A stretch of 64,000 bases of DNA, taken from NCBI RefSeq assembly GCF_022539665.2, contig NC_081339.1:4950017-5014016 (forward strand). The letters run 5' to 3'. Positions 51,116-60,979 of this stretch are shown piece by piece. The first letter of the stretch is position 1. Every line of letters starts with the position of its first letter. Made by a program: the position numbers and the translations under genes. This DNA comes from Daphnia carinata (taxonomy: Eukaryota > Arthropoda > Branchiopoda > Diplostraca > Daphniidae). The notes under the pieces are model-generated. The model worked only from the letters and a program-made list of their open reading frames with translations. It did no database searches and was not told where the DNA came from.

Positions 51116-52095
51116 GTTACCAGATTTCTATAAAAGCATACAAGCAGAAGCACCTGCTGAAAATAATTCATGAAATTAATTATTTTAAAAAATAATAAAG
51201 ATTGCATAGGCATATCAAGGTTGAGACTTCTAACACAAATTTGTGATGTAAACAAAATAAAGACACATAACTATTTAAGAAATTTACGAAATATGCTTTA
51301 TGAAATGTCGGAATGATCCGAATAGATCCTCACGCGTTAAATGTAGAAACATATATTTTTCTGGAATGTAAAAATTGGCCTATCAGCACAGGAATGGAGA
51401 AAAAAGGTAATAAGGCTCATGGAACAATTCACGTCACGTCAGATAACGACCGCCATATTGGGGGGTGGGAAACAACACGAACCTGTTATCCCGTCTATTT
51501 ATCCTTTTGGATTCAGGTACGTTGTTCCAAGCTTACGGTCGTCATAGCCTATTGTAGCCAAAGACTAATCTAATTTATAGAACTAAAATGCATTATTTTT
51601 TTTTCTTTGTAGTAGCAGCTTAAATTCGGGAAATAACCAATCGCGCCCAGCACATTTTTGTGGGGCTAGGTATAATTGCAAGAATATATATTGTCATAAC
51701 AACATTTTCGAAATCAAATGAACGGAACTACAAATCTCACTGGTTTCAGCAAAAAGAGAAGTAAACAATTAGGTGCATGTTGCAATATAGAATCTTTTGT
51801 TGGGATGTTACAGTATAAGATCACATCAATATATTCATACTAAAACAATGAATATTTAAACATACCAATTTAGGCCTGTTAATCAATAGTGTGATAGCAT
51901 GCTTCACCTGCAATGAACTAATTAGTCCAACTTATAATTAGACTAGAAACAAACTGTACACATCTTTAGGTAAAAATAGAAATAATAAAATCGCGTTGGT
52001 CACTTGAGAATCGGCAATGTTTTGTAAAAAGAGCATCGTGCACTTTTCCTTGTTAATTAAGATCGTTACGTCAATGAATAAGTTCATCATCGATA
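51116..52095. other. Spacer, nothing recognised
   Basis: AT-rich. Promoter of the BTB zinc-finger gene on the left (divergent side), and the 3' end of SPRING on the right. No other gene seen. Confidence 0.4.
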
Positions 52096-52943
52096 TTAGC
52101 TAGTATCCACAGTTCCTTCTGTTTCCAACGGTGGCGGTGCTTCACCGTAACAATGTTTAGCACGTGGATTACGATAGGAATTTTCGTGCTGCACACTCTG
52201 CGAGGAGGTCCGACATTTCGTAAGACAAAGCTCAAAATGATCCGTCACAGAAGTTAGGAGAAGGTTTAATGTGCCTGCTGCTTTGCCCAAAACATCTTGT
52301 AAAACTTCTTTCTGTTACACCAGATTGAGTTAGTTGACCATATAGTTATTCAGATGGGGTGTTAGGGTGTTATACCTTATCTGGTTGAAGGCAACATGAG
52401 ATGCAGTACTCGTATATTGAACAACACCCATTGTTGTGACATGTCTCACAAGAATAATGTTTTGTCCCATCAGTTTCTGGCTTACAACAGCCATTTGGCA
52501 TTACATTGTGTCTGCCGCACACATACCCTTTATTATGAGAAAATTAGTGAAAAACTAGGAACATTATTCACACTTATACAACTAATAATTTTCAAAATAC
52601 CTTTATTGTCAGCAATCAACGCTTTCCCTTGGACAGAATTTCGACATGAAACAGGTTTGGAGTTTGTATCGTTTTCGTCTTCCGCACCTTGCCACTGAAA
52701 AATGTGCCCTAAAGGACGCCTTCCTGATCCCAACTCATGGACATCCACATCTTCATTGGACAGGAGTAAAGTTGAATTCTAAAATAGCAGTAATGTTTTT
52801 AAACAAACGCAGGTAAAATCTTTTCGTCAAGTATGACTTACATCGTTGTAGAAGTTAACCACGAAATATGTGAAGGAGGCAAAAAAGATGGCTGTCAGAA
52901 AGAGTTTGGAACGTAAGAATCGAAGGACAACAGCCGTCAACAT
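52096..52943 (-). CDS. SREBP regulating gene protein SPRING (C12orf49 homologue, 215 aa)
   Basis: Exons are complement(52842..52943), (52601..52778), (52376..52527) and (52096..52311), totalling 648 nt. Residues about 10-32 are a signal-anchor segment ([20 protein letters not shown]), so it is a type II membrane protein with the bulk in the lumen. The Cys-rich core has [49 protein letters not shown] and the block [20 protein letters not shown], then [19 protein letters not shown]. These match vertebrate SPRING closely as I remember it. By family it is a Golgi glycoprotein that supports Site-1 protease maturation and so SREBP processing and lipid synthesis. Insects and crustaceans cannot make sterols de novo, so here it more likely serves fatty-acid or phospholipid control. 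Confidence 0.93.
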
Positions 52944-54181
52944 GGCTTAATTAAACGCAATAAATCATGGCTCAGGACGTTACGAAAAATACAACTAAAA
53001 CGATCAAATAAAAAAAAACTAGATTTTTCAAACAAACTCTCTAATTTTCATGACAGCTGTTAGCAAATGACGCCTGCAGGTTTCACTCGATTGTTTTTCT
53101 CGACCGACTGCTTTCTGAAGAAGCAAAGTCTTCTTGTCATCACAAGATGGCTCTAGTGCTTTACAGTTCATAAACCTCAAAAATTGTAAATAATTTTGAG
53201 AAACTGGAAGGAATGAGCAATCAAAATAGTTTGACAAACAAATAGTGGATTCAATATGCTACGTAACAATTATAGCAATCCATTTTATTTTAAAAAATCG
53301 GGGTTCTTTTTTACTATCGCCATCTACTTGTCAGATTCTTAGTTAAATATTCCTTGTATTTCAAAAATAGGTCCGTTATAAACTGATAATTATGCTTAGC
53401 ACAAATATAATTGAATTTTCTTCTATTTGGTTTTATTCTATCTATTTTGAAAACTCTGATCATTATATGGCTAGAATATGTAAACATGTTAACGCTGTAG
53501 CGTACTGGCGCGCTAGTGCAAAGCACTTCGCGAATATTCGATATGTTTCAAAAACCATTGACTTTTTGAAAAAAAGAATATTTTCCCGGAATCAGCATTA
53601 AATTTTGAGTATATCCTGTGATATTCAACCAATTCCAATGATAGTCCATTTTTTGAGATTTTGGGGGCAAAATTCCCACGGTAATTGCGCTGAAACGTAC
53701 TGGCGCGCTAGAGCGATCCAGCATTAGAGTGATGCAGCACAAATATATTTAAAAAAAGGTTGACTTAATGAAAAAAGAACCATTTTCCTGGATTTTTCCT
53801 GACCGATTTCTTGTTTGGGGGTAAAACGGATTGCCATAAACAATAATTTTACGGGGCCGCCTTTGTCTTTGCGATTTCACGAAAAATTATTTTCTTGCCA
53901 CCACAAGATGGCTCTAGTGTTTTACACCCCATAAACTTCAAAAATTGTATATAATTTTGAGAAAATGGAAGGAATGAGCAAGCAAAATACTTGGTACATA
54001 TAAAACCTCCTTTTTTGGACTTCACCGACATATCGATGACAGAGTAAATAAATATTATGATAATATTGAAATTCGTGTAATGAACCAACCACCACACGTT
54101 CCTGTACACCAAAAGAATCGAAAATGGATACTTGTCTTAATTAAAACCAACTTTTCAGTTGATTTAACATGTTACGTAACA
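52944..54181. repeat. Spacer with duplicated segments
   Basis: About 53120-53225 and about 53890-53995 are two copies of one segment (CACAAGATGGCTCTAGTG, then AAAAATTGTA and GAAGGAATGAGCAA). GTACTGGCGCGCTAG occurs near 53502 and 53698. About 53851-53890 resembles the last 40 nt of the gene at 54182, a small partial duplicate. Short minus-strand frames here (ending near 53028 and 53849) are by-products. No gene supported. Confidence 0.6.
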
Positions 54182-55129
54182 TTACGGGGCCGTCTTTTTC
54201 TTTGCAAGTTCTCGAAAAATGATCTCTTCCAGCATTTTCACTAGAGCCGCTTCATGCCGTGTAACTTCTTCTTTGGCAGGGAATTGGGTAGCCTTTTCGA
54301 AACGAACGGGAATCTTCTCCTTCTTCTGAGACTCAATTTTAGGAATCACCTTTTCAGCCAATTCAAATTCCCGGAGTTCCCGTTCCTCCGTCGGGCTCAG
54401 CTTGATTGCTGATTTCTTGTTACACGAGACAGACGGACGTTTCCTAGGTACAAACGGTTCGTAAGTGCTGAGAGGTAGTGGCTTGGCCTGGAAAGGTTTA
54501 CACACCAAATCTTTCAATGTCTTTTTCTTGCCGGGCAAAGGTGGAATCTCGATAGGCATTTTCTTGGCATCTATCTGTGTAGTAATGATCCACGTTGGTT
54601 TAATCGGCCTGCTGTCCAGTTGGCTGCTACGAGGCTTTTTCTCTGCCGACTCAACTTTGATTAGTGGATTTCTAATCTGTTTGTTGAGGCAAGCAGACAC
54701 ACCAGAAGAATCATGGTGCGTGCCGGGCTTGGCACGAGGTGCGCTAACGGAGCAGGCTGCAATTCCGGATGAGTTTTGATTGTAAAATGACGCGCGAAAT
54801 TTTGGTGTTTTCACCTTTCCACTGTTTACACGGCTACACACATGCGGAAATTCTTTTTTGGTTCCAGGAAGGGCCTTGGGTGTTGGAAATGAGTTCAAAG
54901 GCATTCTGATTGAATCAGTTAAATACCTGGCGAGATTTTTCGAAAATTGTTCAGAAAACTCTTGGACATTTTTCGACGACTCTTGTCCGTATGTAGCAAT
55001 GGTCAAAACTGTGCCCTTTGCATTTCGACATTCGACACCGTTACCTTTATCCTTAAGGTATATTATTAGCTTGATTGCACTGCGTTTTCCTTTCCCAGTG
55101 GCAAGATTTTGTTTCGAATGATATTCAAA
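54182..55129 (-). CDS. Lys/Pro-rich protein, possibly TPX2-like (3' exon, start not found)
   Basis: One long exon is open from an acceptor (TCCTAG at 55130-55132) to the stop at 54182, about 315 codons. The first in-frame ATG lies only at complement(54902..54904), so the true start is probably in an upstream exon that I could not locate. A donor-like site near 55425-55430 follows a stretch with stops. The protein is basic and low-complexity. Near its end it has KPFQAKPLPLSTYEPFVPRK followed by a charged helix (ERELREFELAEKVIPKIESQ). This resembles the TPX2 microtubule-binding motif (F-x-A-x-P-x-P...PFVP). A spindle or microtubule role is therefore suggested but unproven. The last 15 codons are partly duplicated at about 53851. 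Confidence 0.5.
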   Translation of the reverse strand, partial: FEYHSKQNLATGKGKRSAIKLIIYLKDKGNGVECRNAKGTVLTIATYGQESSKNVQEFSEQFSKNLARYLTDSIRMPLNSFPTPKALPGTKKEFPHVCSRVNSGKVKTPKFRASFYNQNSSGIAACSVSAPRAKPGTHHDSSGVSACLNKQIRNPLIKVESAEKKPRSSQLDSRPIKPTWIITTQIDAKKMPIEIPPLPGKKKTLKDLVCKPFQAKPLPLSTYEPFVPRKRPSVSCNKKSAIKLSPTEERELREFELAEKVIPKIESQKKEKIPVRFEKATQFPAKEEVTRHEAALVKMLEEIIFRELAKKKTAP

Positions 55130-55563
55130 CTAGGAAAAAGGAAGTTTTAATTAACTATGATTAGCATAATTACGGATTTGGAACTCGCGGGACACGGCAA
55201 CTAGAACAGATTGCCTAATCATTCCATCAGCTGACTACATAATGTCGTAATCCATTGGCAACATTCAAACTGATTACCAATAGTTAAGGCTTCGGGACGT
55301 AAACTATTGGAATCCAAAATAAATCTGCATCTATTAAAATAAATAAAAGTAGTTATCCACAAGCAATTTGAGATAGTGTTCCGTATCAATCGAAAATGAT
55401 GAGTTTATAAACGATTGCGCAGCTTACCTTCGTAGCCTATCGCTCCATTTCGATAAAACTTGTTCACACTGTCGCAGAAGATAAAACTTCACCTGTATAC
55501 AGCGATCGCCATGTTGATTTCAGTTGTCCATTAAAATCGTTGTGGTATTCTCCTTCATTGACG
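55130..55563. other. Divergent spacer
   Basis: Probably holds 5' exon and promoter of the minus-strand gene and the old promoter of the BTB pseudogene. Nothing further supported. Confidence 0.4.
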
Positions 55564-56537
55564 ATGGATTTCAAAATCGAAGAGAAAAACGATGATGTGA
55601 CATCTGTCAAATGGACGATTTCTTTCAAGCAACTGGGCGAGAACAATAAGCATACCTTTCAGCTTAATCGTTACTACCCATACGTTTTGAAGTTTGATAT
55701 TTTCTTTACCTTTTACGTTCCCTGGCTTTCTCATTACTTCTACGACCATCGCCCGCTGCCCCGGATAATCACCGGAGTCTGTTTAACAGCGAGTTCCAGC
55801 GGAGAAGTAGATCGGCTTCCAGATTACTATCGTTTACCCTGCGCTGTTGAATTCGCTTACAGTGCACGCAATAAATTAACTTGGAGAAATCGGCAGGATT
55901 AGATGAATGGAAGTCGTATGGGTCACTCATACTGCGTGTACATGATACGGTATACTGTGAGTTATTAATTAAGTTTAACACATTTGGTGCTGGAAAGATG
56001 AATGCACTCAAGGCGATGACTGACTACTTATTCGTCCAGCAAACAAAATGCGACGTTTGGTTCTCTTTCGAAGATGGCCAGCCCATCGGAGGACATACCA
56101 ACATCCTATCGGCCAGGAGTAAGGTGTTTGCCATCATGTTCAATGGTGGCACGCAAGAGACGAGGACGGATCAAGTCAACGTTAGGGATATCAATCGCGA
56201 GACTTTCAAAGAAATGCTCCACTTCATTTATTAGGGAAGAACTCGCTTGCCGTTGACGGAAGAAACGGCCCAATCGCTGTTCGTCGTAGCCAAAAAGTAC
56301 GAAATCCAAGACCTGAAAAAAGAATGCACCCGGTTTCTTGTTTCAAGCGTATGATTGAATAATGCCATTACATTGCTGGCCTGGGCTGAGCGTCATTCAA
56401 TCGACTTCCTTAAAGAAGCTGCTCTTGACGTTGTGGTTCGTACTTTTAAAAGCATTTGCCGGACGGAAGAGTGGGTGAATTTTACCACAGAATTTCCCTG
56501 TTTAAGTGTCACGGCCACGCGACGCTCGCAGCGATGA
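55564..56537 (+). pseudogene. SPOP-like BTB gene, broken
   Basis: Starts MDFKIEEKNDDVTSVKW, as in the intact cluster members. The N-terminal frame ends at a TAG at 55900-55902. The continuation (EKSAGLDEWKSYGSL) is in another frame, so an indel lies near 55870-55895. The BTB part is well conserved (KCDVWFSFEDGQPIGGHTNI, KVFAIMFNGG) but has TAG at 56232-56234 where the paralogues have Thr (IYTGRT), and TGA at 56352-56354 before LNNAI. End at 56537. Intronless like its relatives. Three lesions make it a pseudogene of the cluster at 59-63 kb. Confidence 0.88.
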
Positions 56538-56917
56538 GCTGTAGTTAAATCTTATCTGGTTTGGCCTGAACATTCTTTCCTTTTCTTGCTGTCGTACCTA
56601 TCAATTAATAACATATAAAATTCAATTAGATACATTAATAATCAACAAACAATCAAAGCATTACACTTCCTAATTCCATTAACTCTCCCCATTATGTTAC
56701 TCATTATTCTAATTAAACTTTAATACATTATTTTCGTAAAATGGAACCGATCGATATCGATTTTTGAATTTTCACTATCCGATAGGCTTATCTTACGGCA
56801 AGGAGCGGCGAAAAAACAGCTCACACACGGCAGATAAACACCCAGGTACGCGCACATTGCAGTACTTTATAAGTGAATTAAGACCCGTGTCACGCGTAGG
56901 GTAATAACATTTACAAG
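56538..56917. other. Spacer, nothing recognised
   Basis: AT-rich, between the BTB pseudogene and the tRNA gene. Confidence 0.4.
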
Positions 56918-57021
56918 TGCCTCCTGAGAGGATTGAACTCTCGACCTCTGGTTGACTTCTGGTCAAATCAGTTAATATCTAAATGTACGAGACCAGCGCT
57001 CTACCACTGAGCTAAGAAGGC
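56918..57021 (-). tRNA. tRNA-Thr (CGU anticodon, written CGT in DNA) with a 32-nt intron
   Basis: Read on the minus strand: acceptor stem GCCTTCT/AGGAGGC pairs in full with one G-U, discriminator A. The D arm is GCTC AGTGGTA GAGC, the anticodon stem CTGGT/ACCAG, and the T arm GAGAG TTCAATC CTCTC. The anticodon loop reads CTCGTA, then 32 nt not in a cloverleaf, then A, so the insertion is between positions 37 and 38, the standard intron site of eukaryotic nuclear tRNAs. Without it the tRNA is 72 nt. A-box and B-box promoters (TAGCTCAGTGG, AGTTCAATCC) are present; the B box departs slightly from GGTTCGAATCC. Confidence 0.82.
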
Positions 57022-57246
57022 GATCCATTAAATTTAGTGACCATTAACTATTCAAAATAGATTAATAGAATTGAAAAAAAAAATTCAGTTATGAATCGCC
57101 GCATTAAATATCGTGTAGCAAATATGCATGGGGATTGTGCCGCATTTATTTTTTAACGCACTGACGCTAGAAACCCAACATGAAATTTAATACGAAACAA
57201 CAAAAGAATTTTTAAAAAATCGCAAATAAAAATAGAAATTTGTTCG

Positions 57247-58482
57247 TCAATCAGATTTGCATTGAGTGTTCGAATCCCATTCCGGTACTAATTTGGAATA
57301 GGATTGTGTTACATCCTCGTTCTCATGGAGTTTTCGACACAAATCGCAGAACCCGTGTCGTGCCATTTGATGCGCTCCAGCCTCCACTCGGTAATGGACT
57401 TTCCACCAGAAAAATTCATTGTACAGCGTATCGTTAGCGTCCAACATTTTCAAGTACTCGGCCAGCTTCTCCGGCGTATAATCAAGCGCGTTGATGTACG
57501 AATGCGGAGGCGCAATTCGACTGTAATTGGCCCCGCCGTAAACGACGGGCACCATCTCTTTGCGCATGATTTCAAAGAATTTCTCAGTCACGTAATCCGC
57601 GCAAATGGAATTTTCAAACGACAAATAAAATTTGTATTTCGCTTCCAGCACGTCGTAGCATTTCGGATGTGAAAGCCAATGCGTGTCGTTGCGCTCACAC
57701 GTCAACGGACCGCATCCGCCGTAAACATCGACCGGAATAAATGCGCTCAATTGGCGGATGTACACCTCCCTCCGACTCGGAGTGTCGCAATGAGACGCCA
57801 TCCAAACGACCGGACTCGTCTTATTGGCCGCGTAGTTCCTGGTCGACATCGCACGCATTTTCCCCATCAATATTTGAATGTCTTCCGCATTTTTAGGGGC
57901 CGTCCGGCGCGGACGGATGCGTCCGTAAAGCAACACAATGTCTGAATCGAGTCTATAGGTCATGGTCCAGTTGAATACGTTTGCCAATGAGGATACGTCG
58001 AGCGTTTGCGAGATTAGGGGCGTCTCTTGCGTCAGAAAAATGAAACGTTGATGACTTTGCCTTTTGAAATCGGGTAACGTTGTTAACCATAATTCGTGAA
58101 CGTGCACGATGATGGCGTCGTAATTATCCAAAGGAAGGGCTGACTGGTTATCGAAGATGACGCATTCGTTGATTTCGCAACCGTGTTCGATAAAAGGCGA
58201 ACGCCCGACGCCGAACGCGGCCGTTTCGATGCGTTCGGGACTGTTCCAAATTAAAATACTTTTAGTCTGACGCGTTGTCGTTGTTTTTGCTCCTTGAATT
58301 GTTAGACGCTGGACGGCGTACATCACGAACATAAATAGAAAGAGCGTCACGATGCCATGTTTACAGTAGGAACTTGCGAGCTTCATTTCTTTTGTCGAAC
58401 GGCTGGTCAATGAATTTCGTTCGTGATCGTCGGCGCACGTCTCGTTTGGTATAATGGAAAACTGACGACTGAAATCACGCAC
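57247..58482 (-). CDS. Alpha-1,3-fucosyltransferase-like glycosyltransferase (GT10), intronless, 411 aa
   Basis: A single open frame. Type II membrane layout: basic N-terminus, membrane segment at about 43-60 (GIVTLFLFMFVMYAV), a short stem, then a luminal domain. The GT10 donor-binding motif is clear (KFYLSFENSICADYVTEKFF, about residues 283-302), followed by VPVVYGGANYSRIAPP. Upstream are QRFIFLTQETP, FNWTMTYRLDSDI and CDTPSRREVYI, common to alpha-1,3-fucosyltransferases. By family it moves fucose from GDP-fucose to GlcNAc on glycans in the Golgi. Linkage and acceptor cannot be told from sequence. A second Met (residue 33, before KLASSYCKHG) would give a shorter cytosolic tail and is an alternative start. 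The lack of introns suggests an origin by retroposition. Confidence 0.92.
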   Translation of the reverse strand: MRDFSRQFSIIPNETCADDHERNSLTSRSTKEMKLASSYCKHGIVTLFLFMFVMYAVQRLTIQGAKTTTTRQTKSILIWNSPERIETAAFGVGRSPFIEHGCEINECVIFDNQSALPLDNYDAIIVHVHELWLTTLPDFKRQSHQRFIFLTQETPLISQTLDVSSLANVFNWTMTYRLDSDIVLLYGRIRPRRTAPKNAEDIQILMGKMRAMSTRNYAANKTSPVVWMASHCDTPSRREVYIRQLSAFIPVDVYGGCGPLTCERNDTHWLSHPKCYDVLEAKYKFYLSFENSICADYVTEKFFEIMRKEMVPVVYGGANYSRIAPPHSYINALDYTPEKLAEYLKMLDANDTLYNEFFWWKVHYRVEAGAHQMARHGFCDLCRKLHENEDVTQSYSKLVPEWDSNTQCKSD

Positions 58483-59257
58483 GATTTGTGTCGCTAAATT
58501 AAAGGCGAGTGAACGTAACAGAACACCTTGCTAGCGTTCTTTTAAGCGAGTCATTTAATCCGAGCGAATTGTTTGTTTGAATCGAGGGTGTTTCTTGAAA
58601 CGACTACATGAATAGTTACTGGGCACGAACGCTAGTGAAACGAAATAAACGATCGAATTCGAGTGCCTAGTGAACGCTAACATTTTTTCATTTCAATTCA
58701 AATGACGACGAACAAAAGGTAAAAACTGTAAAACAACTAGGTGCTGTTGGTTATGTTTCAATGATGGAAAAACATGTTTTGTGACTAGAAAAAAACGTAG
58801 GCAATACGTATTGAAATCTTTAGAGGCATAAAATCGATGTCATTGCAAATTCCAGGAAATGCATTCAAAAAAAAAAACGTCGGCGAGCAATAAGTTACAC
58901 AAAAACGTTTCTCGCATAAATCGTACGATGGGGAAAATCATAACTTGAAAAGTAAAACCGAAAAAAGAAAGAGAAACACGTTCCAACTATTTTAGAACGG
59001 GAGGTAACCTGGAACAGGATGTTCTGGTTTTCAAAGAACTACGCTATTGCTGATAACGTTGGACAAACAAGAAACATTTCGTTATTTTCGACGTGATTAA
59101 ACTTTGAAACTCGGATAAGAATAATCAAGTTAACGATAAAGACACCAAAAAAAATTAAATCAACTGAACACATTTTGTGGTTAGCCAAACTCAGTTGAAA
59201 TAAAGACGAGTTGTACGAAAGAAAACAAAATCGGAACTACCTCCGCTGGATTAAAGC
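58483..59257. other. Divergent spacer
   Basis: Promoters of the fucosyltransferase (minus) and the first intact BTB gene (plus). About 58960-59080 resembles about 60695-60790 (TACGCTATTGCTGATAACGT), part of the BTB cluster duplication. Confidence 0.5.
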
Positions 59258-60253
59258 ATGTCCATCAGTGCCAGTGTTCACAAAATAGACGAGAGACTCG
59301 TCAACGTGAACTGGTCTTTTGATTACAACCCAAACGTGAAAAAATCTGGCCCTCTTCAAGTGGATCGCACGTACGGATACTCGTATACGTACCATTTCGA
59401 GTTGCAATGCAACTTGTCGTGCATTCCTAAAACTGATCCCAACCAGATCCAAAACTACAAAATCCAGTTCTTACTGACAACACGACCTGGCGAAAACGAC
59501 GGATCAAATCCCACCGACGATGCAGATGCTATTCTGGTTTATTATCGTCTACCGTGCGATATATGGTTGACTATGGCCAACGACGTAACGAAACATTTTC
59601 TTGAAAAATGTCTTGATAACAAATGGCAAACACGCAACATTTCGATTCCTCATCCTTCGCACTATGGCGCTTTCAATGGCGTTCTTTCGATCAAATTCAA
59701 TTCCATCGGTATTGGCGAACTGAACGCTGTCATACGTATGACGGAGCTGATCGTCCAGCAAACACATTGCGACGTCGAATTCGTTTTCGAAAGTGGACAG
59801 CGCATCGGCGGCCACGTTGCCATTCTATCGGTTTCCAGTCCTGTGTTTGAAGCCATGTTCACCAACGACATGGTGGAGGCTAAAACGGGTCGAGTCGTCA
59901 TCGCGGATATCGAAGCAGACATTTTTAAAGACCTCCTGCATTACATTTATACCGGCCGGACTGCCACGCCGTTGACTGAACCAACGGCTCAGTCATTGTA
60001 CGTGGCGGCCGAGAAATACGACATAGAGGGCCTACAAGAAGAGTGTGTAGATTTTCTACTGTTCCACGTACAACTGAATAATGCCATCGACTTGATGATC
60101 TGGGCCGATGTCCATTCGATCATTGAAATTAAAGAGCCGGCTCTGAAATTTGTCGCTGAACATTTTCGAACAATTTGTCAGACGGCAAAGTGGGCGGATC
60201 TAATGAAAAATCATCCCGAGCTTTGTCTCCGCGCCACTCGGATGATGAAATAA
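59258..60253 (+). CDS. SPOP/TDPOZ-like BTB protein, copy 1 (331 aa)
   Basis: Intronless. The N-terminal half (about 1-155) starts MSISASVHKIDERLVNVNW and looks like a divergent MATH domain (beta-rich, GYSYTYHFELQCNLSC), the substrate-binding part of SPOP-type proteins. The BTB domain (about 165-275) has HCDVEFVFESGQRIGGHVAI, PVFEAMFTNDMVEAKTGRVV and LLHYIYTGRT, then AAEKYDIEGLQEECVDFLL. A short SPOP-type helical end (LNNAIDLMIWADVHS) follows. By family such proteins act as substrate adaptors of CUL3 ubiquitin ligases. Arthropod and nematode genomes often carry fast-evolving, species-specific sets of these genes. Closest to copy 2 at 60980. Confidence 0.88.
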   Translation: MSISASVHKIDERLVNVNWSFDYNPNVKKSGPLQVDRTYGYSYTYHFELQCNLSCIPKTDPNQIQNYKIQFLLTTRPGENDGSNPTDDADAILVYYRLPCDIWLTMANDVTKHFLEKCLDNKWQTRNISIPHPSHYGAFNGVLSIKFNSIGIGELNAVIRMTELIVQQTHCDVEFVFESGQRIGGHVAILSVSSPVFEAMFTNDMVEAKTGRVVIADIEADIFKDLLHYIYTGRTATPLTEPTAQSLYVAAEKYDIEGLQEECVDFLLFHVQLNNAIDLMIWADVHSIIEIKEPALKFVAEHFRTICQTAKWADLMKNHPELCLRATRMMK

Positions 60254-60542
60254 ACATTTCCTGATTGCAGAAATAACCCTACCATTAACAGTAGTTTTTC
60301 GTACGACCCACACGAATTTCATTTGCAAATTTAGAATGAAAATAAAGAGCTAAATTCACATACCAAAGAGGCACGGTGTTTTTAATGCGTTTTCAAAGCT
60401 TTTCAACAAATACGACTACTTAAGATACGTGCAAATTTATCGATAAATTTTGATAGAAGAAAGCACGGCACGATAAGACGAGCTACGTCGTTGTTAAGAA
60501 AGTGGAAACAATAAGGCAGCAACAAAGTTGTTTTCGCGTAGA
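60254..60542. repeat. Duplicated downstream/promoter block
   Basis: Matches about 61967-62311 (for example AATTTCATTTGCAAATTT and ATGAAAATAAAGAGCTAAAT, GCACGGCACGATAAGA). Part of a tandem duplication that covers copy 1 to the remnant and copy 2 to copy 3. Confidence 0.75.
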
Positions 60543-60684
60543 ATGCCGATCGCAATCGCTGACGGAAATAACGACAGTTTCAAATGCGCAAAGTGGACAG
60601 TTCCAGCTGCCCGGCTGTTGTGCCAAGTTCAACACCCACTGTAACGTGTCGTGCACGTACAGACAACAGAGAACAGATGAATAA
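60543..60684 (+). pseudogene. N-terminal remnant of the copy-3 BTB gene
   Basis: ATGCCGATCGCAATCGCT opens both this fragment and the intact gene at 62312. The match continues through CAAAGTGGACAGTT, then a deletion of about 35 nt shifts the frame, and the match resumes at CCGGCTG to CGTGTCGTGCACGTAC before it ends near 60665. No BTB part follows. Confidence 0.85.
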
Positions 60685-60979
60685 AGCATTTCGAATAATT
60701 TAGAATGGAAGGTATCCTGGAACACGATTTTGTTTTTGTTTTTCAAACAAATACGCTATTGCTGATAACGTTGGACAAAACAAAAAAAAAGGAGTTCGTT
60801 GCTGAAGACATAATAAGACTTTGAAACTCAGATAAGACTAGTCAAGTTAAAAGATAAGAAAAACATATCTGCTGAATCGTTTTTTTTTCTGTTTGCCAAA
60901 GCTCAGTTGAAATACAAACGCATTGTACGAACCAAGTCGCGCACGAAAAGAAATTGGAAATACTTCCGATAAATTCGGC
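60685..60979. other. Spacer duplicated from 58960-59257
   Basis: Promoter of BTB copy 2; resembles the region upstream of copy 1. No gene. Confidence 0.55.

Noticed and set aside
52944-54112. Minus-strand frames of 69-87 codons with CSFLP(V/F)SQNY
   Set aside because: Two copies of a non-coding repeat that happens to be open in one frame; the similarity follows DNA duplication, and neither has a start context or splice structure.
57304-57945. Plus-strand frames of 88 and 122 codons
   Set aside because: Shadows of the fucosyltransferase gene.
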